Positions 26,267 to 35,800 of a stretch of 64,000 bases of DNA are shown here, piece after piece. The translations under genes and the position numbers were made by a program. The notes beneath the pieces are model-generated. The model saw only the letters and a program-made list of their open reading frames with translations. It was not told the DNA's origin and searched no databases. The stretch is taken from NCBI RefSeq assembly GCF_003574315.2, contig NZ_AP025739.1, positions 3,534,001 through 3,598,000 on the forward strand, written 5' to 3'. The number at the start of each line of letters is the position of its first letter. Within the stretch, counting starts at the first letter, position 1. The stretch is from Capsulimonas corticalis (GTDB taxonomy: Bacteria; Armatimonadota; Armatimonadia; Armatimonadales; Capsulimonadaceae).

Positions 26267-27292
26267 TCATCTGGCAAAGCGGAACAGCTGGAGATGGCGG
26301 GAGCCGCCGCTTATCAGCAACCCTTGATCATTGATAGCTTCGATTCGGTATTCGTTGGCTGTGGGTGTCTCTGCGAGGGGCGTATTTTGGATAACCTTAC
26401 CTTGGCGCACGTCCAGCGCCAGCAGTCGGCATTGCGCTGTGTTTCGGCGGACGTAGCCGGGTTTCTCCTCATCGATCGGTATGTAGGGACGTTTATCGTA
26501 GGCGATGATATAGACGTATGGATATTGGTAACGCGATGCATAGAAGTTGCCTTCAGCGAAATAGCCGTCGTCGGAAACGCTGTAAAGCCATTGGGGCGCT
26601 CCGTCGCGATCGACTAAACGCAGACGCAGATCGTAGGGAGGGATATCGTCGTAATTGTCTTGTGGCTCTACGTCTTTCGACAACGGGCGCGTATCTATGG
26701 AGAGCCGGAGGCTGGGATTGTCTTGCAAGGGCACACGCTCGCCGTAATACAGCCGCTCTGCGTCGGATTTGTCGGGCTTGTCTTCGCGGACTCTCTCTAC
26801 TCGCTTGCGGTCATGCGCGATCCGTCGTCCGTTGTGAATGTCGAGGATACGGCCGCTGGCGCAAATGACTTCGCCGTTTTCAACGGCGATGGGCGTGTCA
26901 CGGAACTCGTTGATGAGGCCGGGGATGCATTCGAGAGCCTTCCACAAGTATTTGCGGATGCCGTCGCTGTCCGATGTCCAGAGCAGTTCTCCGGTCACAA
27001 GAGAAATTCCATAGCAGCCGATGCTGGCCGTCCAACAACTCACGGTCATCATCTCGCTGGCGACAATCACGCCGGCGTCTACGCCAATGATCTCGTTTGC
27101 CTGCTTCTGCGCTCGGCGCCAGATGATCGCTCCCGTCGCGGCGTCGAGGCAGAACCATTGTCCAATGACGTACGGCCCGTAGAAATCCACATGACTGAGA
27201 TACCCGGATATTCCTGTGCGGGATTCATACCGCCAGGCAGGCTCTGGATCAATAGCTCTCATGCGCTGTCCGGTTTCCGCAGGACTCGACAT
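26267..27292 (-). CDS. PQQ-type beta-propeller-like protein, unknown function
   Basis: A 341-residue protein from the ATG at 27292 (MSSPAETGQRM). The frame extends further upstream but would overlap comF. Repeats such as WFCLDAATGAIIWRRA, GISLVTGELLWTSDSDG and LLALDVRQGKVI are PQQ/outer-membrane-type propeller blades. There is no signal peptide, so it is probably cytosolic. The middle (about 160-235) is charged and unrelated. It begins 32 bases after comF stops in the same direction and could be expressed with it. Confidence 0.6.
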   Translation of the reverse strand: MSSPAETGQRMRAIDPEPAWRYESRTGISGYLSHVDFYGPYVIGQWFCLDAATGAIIWRRAQKQANEIIGVDAGVIVASEMMTVSCWTASIGCYGISLVTGELLWTSDSDGIRKYLWKALECIPGLINEFRDTPIAVENGEVICASGRILDIHNGRRIAHDRKRVERVREDKPDKSDAERLYYGERVPLQDNPSLRLSIDTRPLSKDVEPQDNYDDIPPYDLRLRLVDRDGAPQWLYSVSDDGYFAEGNFYASRYQYPYVYIIAYDKRPYIPIDEEKPGYVRRNTAQCRLLALDVRQGKVIQNTPLAETPTANEYRIEAINDQGLLISGGSRHLQLFRFAR

Positions 27293-27324
27293 GCTCTTAA
27301 TTCCCTGTAAAGCTTTTGAGGTTG

Positions 27325-28083
27325 CTATCCCGCCGCCAGCGTCAATGCGTAGACGGTCTTTGCTCCCGCCGATTTCAGCGCCGCTGCGCACTCATGAATG
27401 CTTGCCCCCGTTGTGCTGACGTCGTCCAGCAGTAATAACGTCTTTCCGGCGATATTGGTTGCGTCGCGAACCGCAAAGGCTCCCAGCAAATTGCTCTCAC
27501 GCGCGCCGGAGGCGAGGCCGACTTGCGGGCGGGTGTTGCGGACGCGGCGCAGGGATGTCGTGTCCCTTGGGATCGCCAGTTCTTGGGACAGCACGCGGGC
27601 AAGGCGTTCGCTCTGGTTGTAGCCGCGCACGCGCCGGCGGGTAGGGTGCATGGGAACGGGGACGATCAGGTCGCATGGCGTGGGGAAGAGATCGGCGGTT
27701 TGGAAGTATAGGGCAAGCACGCGGCCGAGCGGCTCGGCGAGTTGTGGTCGATCTCGGTATTTGAACAGATGGATGGCGTGGCGCAGGACGCCGTCGTAGG
27801 AGCCGAGCGCGCGAGCGCGGTCGAAGGCGGGAGGGCGGCGGGCGCAGTGGCGGCATGCTTCGGCTTCGCCGGAACTGAGGCCGCACTGGACGCAGGAAGG
27901 ATTTGGCGGCGGCGTGAACTGCGCGAGGCATTGGTCGCAGATCAGCGCGCTGCCGAGCAGGCCGCATGTGGCGCACTTGGGCGGATAAAGCAGGGAGAGA
28001 AAGGGATCGGCGGCGCTTACGAACAGCCGCCGCGCCGCGCGCGTCAGGGTGGGGACGTGCGCGGCGTGGGGGTTGGGGTTCAC
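27325..28083 (-). CDS. comF: ComF-family phosphoribosyltransferase-like protein
   Basis: A 252-residue protein. The N-terminal zinc-finger-like part has paired cysteines (CATCGLLGSALICDQC; CVQCG; CRHCARR). The type I phosphoribosyltransferase domain has the PRPP motif LLLLDDVSTTGAS near residue 215. ComF proteins act in natural transformation in several bacteria and bind single-stranded DNA handling factors. It overlaps the PfkB gene by four bases and so is coupled to it. No other competence gene lies in the window, so the role remains open. Confidence 0.88.
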   Translation of the reverse strand: MNPNPHAAHVPTLTRAARRLFVSAADPFLSLLYPPKCATCGLLGSALICDQCLAQFTPPPNPSCVQCGLSSGEAEACRHCARRPPAFDRARALGSYDGVLRHAIHLFKYRDRPQLAEPLGRVLALYFQTADLFPTPCDLIVPVPMHPTRRRVRGYNQSERLARVLSQELAIPRDTTSLRRVRNTRPQVGLASGARESNLLGAFAVRDATNIAGKTLLLLDDVSTTGASIHECAAALKSAGAKTVYALTLAAG

Positions 28084-29030
28084 ACCGACGCCTCGTCGAG
28101 CGCCTCGAAGAAGGAGATATTTCGGAACTCGCGGTAACGCGCGCCGATCTCGGCGTGTGTCAGCGTGCGCATGCGGTTCAGCGAGAAGTCCTCGACGTTG
28201 AACGACGCCAGCACGCTGCCGTAGACGACGGCTTTGCGCAGAGTTTCGATATTTGTGTTGTTCTGCTGGGCGACATAGCCGATGAAGCCGCCGGCGAAAG
28301 TGTCGCCCGCGCCGGTCGGATCCGCGATGTCCTCCAGCGGGTAGGATGGGGCGGCGAAGTGCTCGTTGCCGCTAAAAAGCAACGCGCCGTGCTCGCCTTT
28401 CTTGATGATGACGGTCTTGGGACCAAGCTCTTGCAGCGCTTTGGCGGCCTTCACCACGCTGAGCTTGCCGGTGAGCTGGCGCGCCTCGGCGTCGTTCATG
28501 AAGGCGATGTCCACATGCTTGAGAACTTCGAGGAGCGCGTCGCGCTTGCCTTCGATCCAGAAGTTCATCGTGTCGCAGACGGTGAGCTTGGGAGATTTGA
28601 CCTGCTTGAGGACGTCCAGCTGGAGCTCCGGGTCGATGTTCGCCAGAAAGACATATTCGGCGTTCTGATGGCTGACCGGCAGCTTCGGCTGGAAGTCCGC
28701 GAAGACGTTGAGCTGGGTGTCCAGCGTGTGCGCGATATTCAGGTCGAAGTCGTAGTAGCCGGCCCATCGGAAGGTTTTGCCGCCGGGGATCGTCTGGATG
28801 CCGCTGATATCGATATTGCGCGACGCGAGAAAGTCCAGGTGCTCCTGCGGGAAGTCGTCGCCGACCACGCCGACAATCTGCACGGGGGAAAAGAACGAGG
28901 CCGCGATACTGGAGTAGTCGGCGGCGCCGCCAAGCGCATCCTGGACTTCGCCGGCGGGAGTGCGCACATTGTCGAGCGCCATGGAGCCGACTATCAGAAC
29001 GGATGGTGATTGAGAGGTTGTCTCGGACAT
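28080..29030 (-). CDS. PfkB-family sugar/nucleoside kinase
   Basis: A 316-residue ribokinase-fold protein. The N-terminal region GGAADYSSIAASFF binds the substrate. The family signature DPTGAGDTFAGGFIGYV is complete, with the catalytic Asp and the GAGD anion hole. The sugar cannot be told, but the lack of a typical fructose-6-phosphate motif favours a ribokinase- or adenosine-kinase-like substrate. AAGGATTTGCA precedes the ATG. The stop overlaps comF. An earlier promoter would lie in the divergent region toward 29208. Confidence 0.9.
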   Translation of the reverse strand: MSETTSQSPSVLIVGSMALDNVRTPAGEVQDALGGAADYSSIAASFFSPVQIVGVVGDDFPQEHLDFLASRNIDISGIQTIPGGKTFRWAGYYDFDLNIAHTLDTQLNVFADFQPKLPVSHQNAEYVFLANIDPELQLDVLKQVKSPKLTVCDTMNFWIEGKRDALLEVLKHVDIAFMNDAEARQLTGKLSVVKAAKALQELGPKTVIIKKGEHGALLFSGNEHFAAPSYPLEDIADPTGAGDTFAGGFIGYVAQQNNTNIETLRKAVVYGSVLASFNVEDFSLNRMRTLTHAEIGARYREFRNISFFEALDEASV

Positions 29031-29207
29031 TGCAAATCCTTGGTCAAGAGTGAATTATCCCCTATGATACCAGCAAGTCCGAGGAGAAGGGACTGTTTTT
29101 CGACAATCCTTTGAAGGAGGAAGGATTCTTGCCGCTCTAACAGGAAGTAACCACTACCTTTCCCGGCGTCCCTCGAACATTTTGTACCTGTATAGAGGAT
29201 TAAGCAA

Positions 29208-29723
29208 GTGCCGAAAACTAACTCTCAGCTCATCACCGACGATTCCGAAGTATGGTCGCGCGTCCTCGCGCTTTACGGGAATAAGCCCTGCTGGCGCTCC
29301 CGGCTTCACTCCCATCTTCCGTTGTCCATGCGCGAAAACCCGCGCCTTCTGATGCCCCTGCTGCGCAAGTCGCTTGCCTGCCCAGGCGCGTTCGCCGACG
29401 CGCTGTACGTGTCCTCGCTCTGCCCGGAGCTGACGCAGGACATTATGGAATCCCTCAAGCAGCCCGACCTGCGCGCCGCCGTAAGCCGCGATCAGATCGT
29501 GAGCAGCCTGGCGTGTTTGTTCGGCGTGACGTTTCATCCCGGGGCGTTTCTCACCAAGTCCGCCGGCGAGCAGGCGCGGATCTTCGCGCGTGTCCGGTCG
29601 GAGTTTGCCCGCCGATTTTCTCTGGATTTTGAAACGACCTTTGGCGGCGAGCGTCTGAGTTTTGAGAGCGTGAACACGCAGAACGATGGTCCCGGCAGCC
29701 AGCCGCTGCGCAAATCCTATTAA
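29208..29723 (+). CDS. Cytosolic protein of unknown function
   Basis: A 171-residue protein that starts at GTG, with AGAGGA seven bases upstream. It is helical, contains three or four cysteines (PCWRSRLHSH; SLACPGAFA; SSLCPELTQ) and has no signal peptide or recognisable fold. It lies alone between divergent and downstream genes. A long minus-strand frame covers the same region; the plus frame is preferred for its ribosome site and composition, with some doubt. Confidence 0.55.
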   Translation: MPKTNSQLITDDSEVWSRVLALYGNKPCWRSRLHSHLPLSMRENPRLLMPLLRKSLACPGAFADALYVSSLCPELTQDIMESLKQPDLRAAVSRDQIVSSLACLFGVTFHPGAFLTKSAGEQARIFARVRSEFARRFSLDFETTFGGERLSFESVNTQNDGPGSQPLRKSY

Positions 29724-29809
29724 CATTTCCTAATCATCGGACGGGAACACTGTCCAAGGTTTAGGCGTCTCTCCCTTGTGGAATAAGAGTGAACGAAGGG
29801 AGTATACAG

Positions 29810-30286
29810 ATGTTACTTAAACGGATTTTCTCGACAATGGCGCTCGGCGCCACCTTACTTACCGGAGCATTGAACGCCAATGCCGGAACGATGCTCGGTA
29901 ACAGTCATCCTCTGATGGCGACGAATGAGCAGAGGCAGCACGATTATGACGCGCGGCTTCGCCGTCAGCACGACATGGATGTGCGTCGCCAGCACGAGTA
30001 CGATGCGCGTCTTGGACGCGCGCACGCCATGGATGTGCAGCGCCAGCGTGAGTACGATGCGAAGCACGAACACCGAGATCAGGGGCGCGATCAGCACCAG
30101 TATTATTCACGGCTGCGGCAGAAGCAAGCGCAGGATCAGCATAAGTATTACTCGCGGCTGCGGCGTAAGCAGGCGCAGGATCAGCATAAGTACTACGGCC
30201 GGCTCCGCGCCGACCAAAGACAGGATCAGCACGAATATTACAGCGGCATCCGCAAGGATCACAAGGATGACGCGAAGCATCATTAA
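29810..30286 (+). CDS. Secreted repetitive His/Tyr/Arg/Gln-rich protein
   Basis: A 158-residue protein from the ATG at 29810, with GAAGGGAG just upstream and a signal peptide ending NANAG. The mature chain is built of two repeat types. About five units around RQHDYDARLR alternate with DMDVR. Four units of about 15 residues around DQHKYYSRLRRKQAQ follow, ending in DDAKHH. The unit is charged, aromatic and histidine-rich, which would suit metal, silica or polyanion binding at the surface, but this is inference. A strong terminator follows at 30331. Confidence 0.7.
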   Translation: MLLKRIFSTMALGATLLTGALNANAGTMLGNSHPLMATNEQRQHDYDARLRRQHDMDVRRQHEYDARLGRAHAMDVQRQREYDAKHEHRDQGRDQHQYYSRLRQKQAQDQHKYYSRLRRKQAQDQHKYYGRLRADQRQDQHEYYSGIRKDHKDDAKHH

Positions 30287-30330
30287 TCGTGAGTTCGCTG
30301 AAACCGCAAATTCCACAATTTGCCATTACG

Positions 30331-30375
30331 CGTAAAGAGAGCCCTGCCGTATCATACGGCAGGGCTCTCTTTACG
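30331..30375. terminator. Perfect 22-bp bidirectional terminator
   Basis: Bases 30331-30352 are the reverse complement of 30354-30375, including an AAAG/CTTT outer end and a GC core. It separates the convergent repetitive-protein gene and the 30383-30841 gene. Confidence 0.9.
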
Positions 30376-30382
30376 TGCGTTT

Positions 30383-30841
30383 TTAGCTCGCCTGGAACTC
30401 CCGAGGCCAAAGCTCCGAAGCGAGCGTGAGCGCCTGCTGCTTAAGCTGGGTATAGGTGGGCGTGTCGAAGAGAAGGTACACGGTGTCCTGGTGTTTGATC
30501 TCATCGGCGATCGGGAGCCAGATGTAATCGCAAACATAGGTGTGACGCTTGGCGGCGGATTCCAAAAACCAGCGGAACTGCGTGAGCAGCGGATGCAGGA
30601 CGGAGCGTGCGGGAGGCGTATCGGTGGATAGCTTCCTCCACTCGGCGGCGAGCGCATGCAGGGCGGCGGGCGAAAAATGGACCACGACTTCCGGCCGCGT
30701 CTCGCCGTCCATCCGGGAGGCGAGGAGCGCGTCGGTCACCGTCAGGCGCAGGGTTCCGTCGAAGTGGCGCGCGATCTGCGTCTGGGAAATCTCGTCGACA
30801 ATATAAAGCGTGGACCAGGTCTCGGAATCTCGGTTCTGCAC
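30383..30841 (-). CDS. Cytosolic protein of unknown function
   Basis: A 152-residue protein starting at GTG (30841), with AAAGAGG and AAGAGG upstream. It is an alpha/beta protein beginning QNRDSETWSTLYIVDEIS, with no signal peptide or known motif. It is convergent with the repetitive-protein gene and shares its terminator. The 280 bases between it and 31122 show no gene. Confidence 0.6.
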   Translation of the reverse strand: MQNRDSETWSTLYIVDEISQTQIARHFDGTLRLTVTDALLASRMDGETRPEVVVHFSPAALHALAAEWRKLSTDTPPARSVLHPLLTQFRWFLESAAKRHTYVCDYIWLPIADEIKHQDTVYLLFDTPTYTQLKQQALTLASELWPREFQAS

Positions 30842-31121
30842 GTCCTCTTACCTCTTTCACACATGAGCCGCCGTGTGTCTTTCCATGAAACTTGCTGTTT
30901 GGTTGATCGTACCCATGATGATTGCTCGGACACACATTTCTCCGCGTCGATTTTTCATGAGCTTGCCGTTCGACTCAAAACGCGCGTGATTTTGTATGGA
31001 GCGCGCGAGGAAGTATGGAATAAAGAGTCGAGAACGCTGAAGATACGCGCCGCCGATGGATGCGCGGCGTCGTTCGCGACGAAGGCTGGCGGGAGAACGT
31101 GCGGAGGACTGGAACTTGGCG

Positions 31122-31634
31122 ATGAGCAACAGTGCGAATATAGCGGACCATGGAAAGCGGGCAGCCGCCGGTATTCGCCGGCCGCTCCTCCAGTCATACG
31201 CCGATGTGGTGAGCGTGTTTCGGCGCATGCTGCAAATCGGCGACTCGCGCGTATCGGCGCAGGGATCGTCGGGCGGCAAAGATTACCGTTTGTCGTCCGT
31301 GCGGCGCGGCGCCAAGCGTCGCCGGCGCGCGCAGAATCCATTTGAGGCGCCCGCCCGGCTGCAAACGACCCAGGCGCTCAGTCCCGCGCTGGACGCAATG
31401 ATGTCGCAGATCCAGGCGCTGGCGCAAAAAGTCGAGGCGGCGGCGCAGCGTGTGGAGGAAGTTTCGGACAAGGCGGAAGCCGCCGAGCAGACCGCGCTGA
31501 AAATGGCCGAACTGACCGCGCTTGCTGCGACGGAGCTTGCCGCCTTCGCCGCGACCGATCAAGCGAAAATCATCGGATTCCGCGAAGCGCCCCGGCGGCG
31601 CAACTACGAGTATTTGCCCAATATGGACGCATGA
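31122..31634 (+). CDS. Small alanine-rich coiled-coil protein
   Basis: A 170-residue protein from the ATG at 31122 (MSNSANIADHGKRA), with GGAGGA 13 bases upstream, a rather long spacing. After a basic N-terminal half (GAKRRRRAQNPFE), residues 85-150 form a heptad-type alanine-rich helix (EAAAQRVEEVSDKAEAAEQT) and the tail is basic (PRRRNYEYLPN). No family was recognised; the sequence is low complexity. It is convergent with the two-component genes. Confidence 0.55.
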   Translation: MSNSANIADHGKRAAAGIRRPLLQSYADVVSVFRRMLQIGDSRVSAQGSSGGKDYRLSSVRRGAKRRRRAQNPFEAPARLQTTQALSPALDAMMSQIQALAQKVEAAAQRVEEVSDKAEAAEQTALKMAELTALAATELAAFAATDQAKIIGFREAPRRRNYEYLPNMDA

Positions 31635-31641
31635 TCTCACG

Positions 31642-31664
31642 CACCGGGCGCATTGCGCCCGGTG
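31642..31664. terminator. GC hairpin between convergent genes
   Basis: CACCGGGCGC at 31642-31651 pairs with GCGCCCGGTG at 31655-31664 across a 3-base loop. No T-run follows, so it is a structured transcription barrier rather than a classic terminator. Confidence 0.5.
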
Positions 31665-31674
31665 AGGCCCGCCG

Positions 31675-32844
31675 CTACTCCTTGCCTCCGTGATCCTCTC
31701 GAACCTCGATTTCAATCGGCTCCTGAATGCCGCTGATTCCCATGAAGTTTCGGATCTTCTCCAGAAGCGTCTCAGAGATCTTATGCCCGGATGAGATCAG
31801 CAGCGTCCCATCGCAAGTGTAAATGTCCGAAGCCAGCTTTTGACCCAGGCGGAGCTCCGCGACCATCACCATGCGCGAAGGAACACGTTCCTCGGTTTCG
31901 GTGTCTACGTGGAGGCAGAAAGTACAGGCTTCGATGATCGTGTTGTCGTACCAGTCCACGCGCTGACCCATCGCCGCCAGCGCCTGCGTGCGAGACAGGC
32001 CACTCGCCTCCAGATATGCGAGATCGTGCAGCACGCGCAGGATGCGCGCGCCGACGGGAATATCATGGCGCGCGAGGCTGTCCTTGGGGAAGCCCGTGCC
32101 GTCGTAATTCTTCTTCTGATAGTAAATCATCTCCGCGACCGGCTCCAGACGAGGGATGTTGCTGAGAAGGTTACGGCTGATTTCCGGGACGCGCCGGATC
32201 AGGTTTTGCTCGGCTTCGGTCATCTCCTGCTTCATCTGGGATTTGCGGACGACGAACGCGGGGACGGTCACAAGCCCGATTTGGCTGAGCAGCGCGCCCA
32301 GTTCGAATTTCCAGTACGGCTCCAGTTTGAGATACTGCGCGACGGCGCGCATCTGCTGTTTCAGAGATTGGACTCGGCCGAAAGACTCTGGGTTGACGAC
32401 CGAGAGAATCTCGATCATGACGCGGATCGAACCCTGGAGCGTCTTCTCCAAAAGGTCCCGCTCCGCGTTGATCAGATGATACTGCCGCACGCCGGCTTCG
32501 AGGGCGAGGGCCATGCTTTCCGGGGGAGCCGGCTTGACGAGGTATCGGAAGATATTGCCCCGGTGCAGCGCTTCGACCGCCGTGCGGAGGTCGGCGTTTC
32601 CCGTCAGCATCATGCGCACGGTGTCGGGAGCTAGGCCCTTCGCTCGAGTCAGGAACTGGACGCCGTTCATCCCCGGCATGCCCATGTCGGTGACGATGAC
32701 GCTGTATGGACCTTTATTCTCGATCATCTGGAGGCCGGCTTCGCCGCCCAGAGCCGTGTCGATATCATATTGTTTGCGCAGATGACGCTGGTAGGCCGAG
32801 AGGATGTTCGCATCGTCATCGACAAAAAGTATACGTTCGCTCAT
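31675..32844 (-). CDS. Response regulator with a degenerate HD-GYP-type output domain
   Basis: A 389-residue protein from the ATG at 32844 (AAGGA upstream). The receiver domain has the acidic pocket DDD (9-11), phosphoacceptor Asp53 (VTDMGMPGMNG) and Lys104 in YLVKP. The output region keeps the HD-GYP-like NYDGTGFP loop near residue 240. However, the HDIGK metal motif reads SQIGL (187-191) and the upstream His is absent (ESFGRVQ). It is therefore unlikely to hydrolyse cyclic-di-GMP and may act as a binding or scaffold domain. A small C-terminal domain (about 310-389) is unrecognised. It lies 28 bases after the histidine kinase gene and is its presumed partner. Confidence 0.8.
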   Translation of the reverse strand: MSERILFVDDDANILSAYQRHLRKQYDIDTALGGEAGLQMIENKGPYSVIVTDMGMPGMNGVQFLTRAKGLAPDTVRMMLTGNADLRTAVEALHRGNIFRYLVKPAPPESMALALEAGVRQYHLINAERDLLEKTLQGSIRVMIEILSVVNPESFGRVQSLKQQMRAVAQYLKLEPYWKFELGALLSQIGLVTVPAFVVRKSQMKQEMTEAEQNLIRRVPEISRNLLSNIPRLEPVAEMIYYQKKNYDGTGFPKDSLARHDIPVGARILRVLHDLAYLEASGLSRTQALAAMGQRVDWYDNTIIEACTFCLHVDTETEERVPSRMVMVAELRLGQKLASDIYTCDGTLLISSGHKISETLLEKIRNFMGISGIQEPIEIEVREDHGGKE

Positions 32845-32872
32845 TGCTGTTCCTTCGATAGTTTCCGCACTG

Positions 32873-35800
32873 TCAAGCGGCCTTGGCGTGTTCGATTTCC
32901 GTGTCGTTGATCGGAAGCCGAATAATAAACGTGGAGCCGGCGCCCGGTTCGCTTTCCACGGCGATCGTGCCGCCGTGCTTGTCAACGATCACGGAATGCG
33001 AAATCGCCAATCCTTGCCCCGTTCCCTTGCCGACGCCCTTGGTTGTGAAGAATGGATCGAAGATCTTTTTCTTGACGTGCTCCGGCATGCCGGAGCCGGT
33101 GTCCGAGATCCGGATTTCCACCCATTCGCCATCCTGCATCGTTCGGATCGTAATAACGCCTTTTTCGCTGACGCTGTCGCCGACGACATCCGAGATGGCG
33201 TGCGCGGCGTTGACCACCATATTCAGCACCACCTGGTTCAGCTCGCCCGGCAGACAGTGGACCAGCGGCAAACTATCATCGAAATCGGTCACCAGGTCGG
33301 CGACATACTTCCATTCGTTACGGGCGACGGTCACCGTGCTGTCGATGGTTCGGTTCAGATCGACGGCCGTCTTCTCCGCCATGCCGGGGTGGGAGAAATC
33401 CTTCATGGCGCGCACCAAATGCGCGACGCGCTCCAGGCCCTCCAGAGACTGCTTGATGGCGCTGGGGATCTCCTCGGTTAGATATTCCACATCGGCGGCG
33501 TCGACCGCCGCTTTGGTCTTCGCGATCAGTTCCGGGCTGACGCCGCCGTTCTCACTCGCCTCCAGCGATTCCGCATAGGCGTCGAGTGCGCTTTGCAGAT
33601 CCGTGAAGGCGTCCTGGAGAAAGCGGGTGTTGTCGCTGAGATACTGCACGGGGGTGTTGATCTCATGCGCGATTCCGGCGGCGAGCTGGCCGATGGATTC
33701 CAATTTCTGGGACTGCGCGAGCTGACCCTCCAGGATCCGACGGTCCGTGATGTCCGTGCCGATCACGACAAATCCCATCGTGTCGCCGGTGTGTGTCGCG
33801 ATCGGGTTGATGCTCAGGCCCAGGATGCCGTCCTTGCCGTCGGCGCGAGTGTAGGCCGTATCCTCAACGCGCAGGTTCTGCCCGCTGTTGCGGCAAATCT
33901 GGATCGCGTCGAGCACGAATTCCCATTTCCATTGGATGCCGCATTCCCGGAAGGGAAGTCCCAGGACATCGGCGGCGGCGGGGCCAAACAGATTGCGGGC
34001 GGCGTTGTTCCAGGTGATAATGGTGTCGTTTTCGTCCACGCCGATCAGCACTGAGGAGATCGCCGTCAGGATCATCTCGGTCTGCGCCGTAATACGCTGC
34101 AGCTCCTCCTCGGCTTGTTTACGTTCGGTGATGTCGCGATGGCTGATGATCCGGCCGTACAGGGTTTCGTTGTCCGGCGAAACGACGGGCGCGGAGTAGC
34201 CTTCGAGAATGCGCCCGTCCGTCAAGTGCAGCTCAAAGTTATGGGTGCGCCGTGGGAACTCAGCCTCTTCTCGCTTGAGATCGAGGAAACTTTCCCTGCT
34301 TTTGATGAACTGCATTTTGTGATCGACTAACTTTTGATGGTTGGCGAGTTGGATCAGATCCGGGGGAATATTCCAGATCTCCATGAAGTGATGGTTGACG
34401 CAGGCGATCTTCTGGTTCTCATCCAGAATGAGAATTCCGTCCGGCGCGGCCTCAAGCTGCGCCTTGAGCAGCGCATTGCTGCGGCGTGTCTCTTCTTCGG
34501 CGCGCTTGTGATTGATAATCTCCTGCTGGAGCGCGCCGTTCGCGGCGCCGAGTTCGCGCGTTCGTGACACAACGCGCATTTCTAGCTCTTCCTGCGCATC
34601 GCGCAGCTCCTGCTCGGAAAGCTTGCGCTGAGTGATGTCGGTAAAAGAGGTGACGGCGCCGGTGACGACGCCATGCTCGTCCGCAAGCGGCGCGGCGTTG
34701 ACGGACAGCGTGACGGAGCGCCCGTCGGGACGACCATAGATCAGCTCCAGGTCATATACGGGGCGTCCCGATATCAGCGCCTGGGTGATCGGCAGATCTT
34801 GCGGCGTGCAGTATTCGCCGTCGGAGCCGCGCATGCGCCATTCCGGATCGAGATAGGAGCCCTGGACGATTTTGTCCCGCGACGCCCCCAGAATCGCTTC
34901 GGCCGCAGGATTGGCGAAGGTAAAGCGGCCATTGTCGTCGACAATCGTGATGCCTTCCGCGACTGTTTCCAAAATCCGGGTCAAGTGTTCGGAAGTGCCC
35001 TTCAGAGCCTCTTCGGCGAGCTGCTTCTGCGTGATGTCGGTGGCGACGCCGACGACACCCGCGACGGAGCCGTCGTCATCCCAGACGGGGGAGTACCAGG
35101 TCTCATAAGAGAAACCATGGAAGTGATCGATCGTCGTCAGAGTATTGCCGGCAAGCGCGCTTCGGCATGCGGCGATGATATCCGGCATACTTCCATAGTA
35201 ATCGTACAAGGATCGGCCGACCGCCTCGCCGGGCTTGAGGCCTTGCATCTCCAGTCCTCTGCCTTCGGAAACGGTGATCGTCCAATTGCGGTCGAAGGCA
35301 AAAAGCACGATCGGCGCGCTTGTGACGACCGTTTGCAGATGGTCCTCTTTGAGCCGCAGGCTCGCTTCGGCCTGTTTATGCTTTGTGATATCCTGATGCG
35401 TGTTGATCGCGCCGATAACTGCGCCCTCGGAGTTGCGGATGGCGAAGGCCGCGCACTTGACTGCGTAAGTTCCGCCGTCCGCCCGCAGGGCTTCGCACTC
35501 GATTACGTCCGCGGCGTCGCCCGCGAAAATCCGCCGGCAAATCTCGCGCGTTCGGTCCTTCGCCGCTTCCCCTTGAATGGAGTCCCAAACTTGGGCGCCC
35601 AGCAGCTGATCGGGATGATATCCGCTGAGATGCTCGTACGCCCGGTTCCATTCGTAGATCTGTCCGTGCTCATCGTAGCAGACGCAGGCGACGGGAAGCC
35701 CCTGGAAGAGTTCCTGAAAACGATGGGACGCCTGCGCGAGCAGCATCATCGTGTCGTCGCTTCCGAACGTCTCTTCGGACGGCGCCGCCACCGTGACAGC

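Noticed and set aside
29105-29127. AATCCTT/AAGGATT hairpin containing a Shine-Dalgarno-like AAGGAGG
   Set aside because: Looked like a riboswitch or leader peptide, but the only reading frame behind it has three codons and nothing else supports it.
29154-29726. Minus-strand open frame (190 residues) over the 29208 gene
   Set aside because: No ribosome site; the plus frame has AGAGGA before a GTG. Kept at moderate confidence only.
30107-30286. CRISPR-like direct repeats in the repetitive protein gene
   Set aside because: The repeats are in frame, protein-coding and degenerate, with no spacers and no cas genes nearby.
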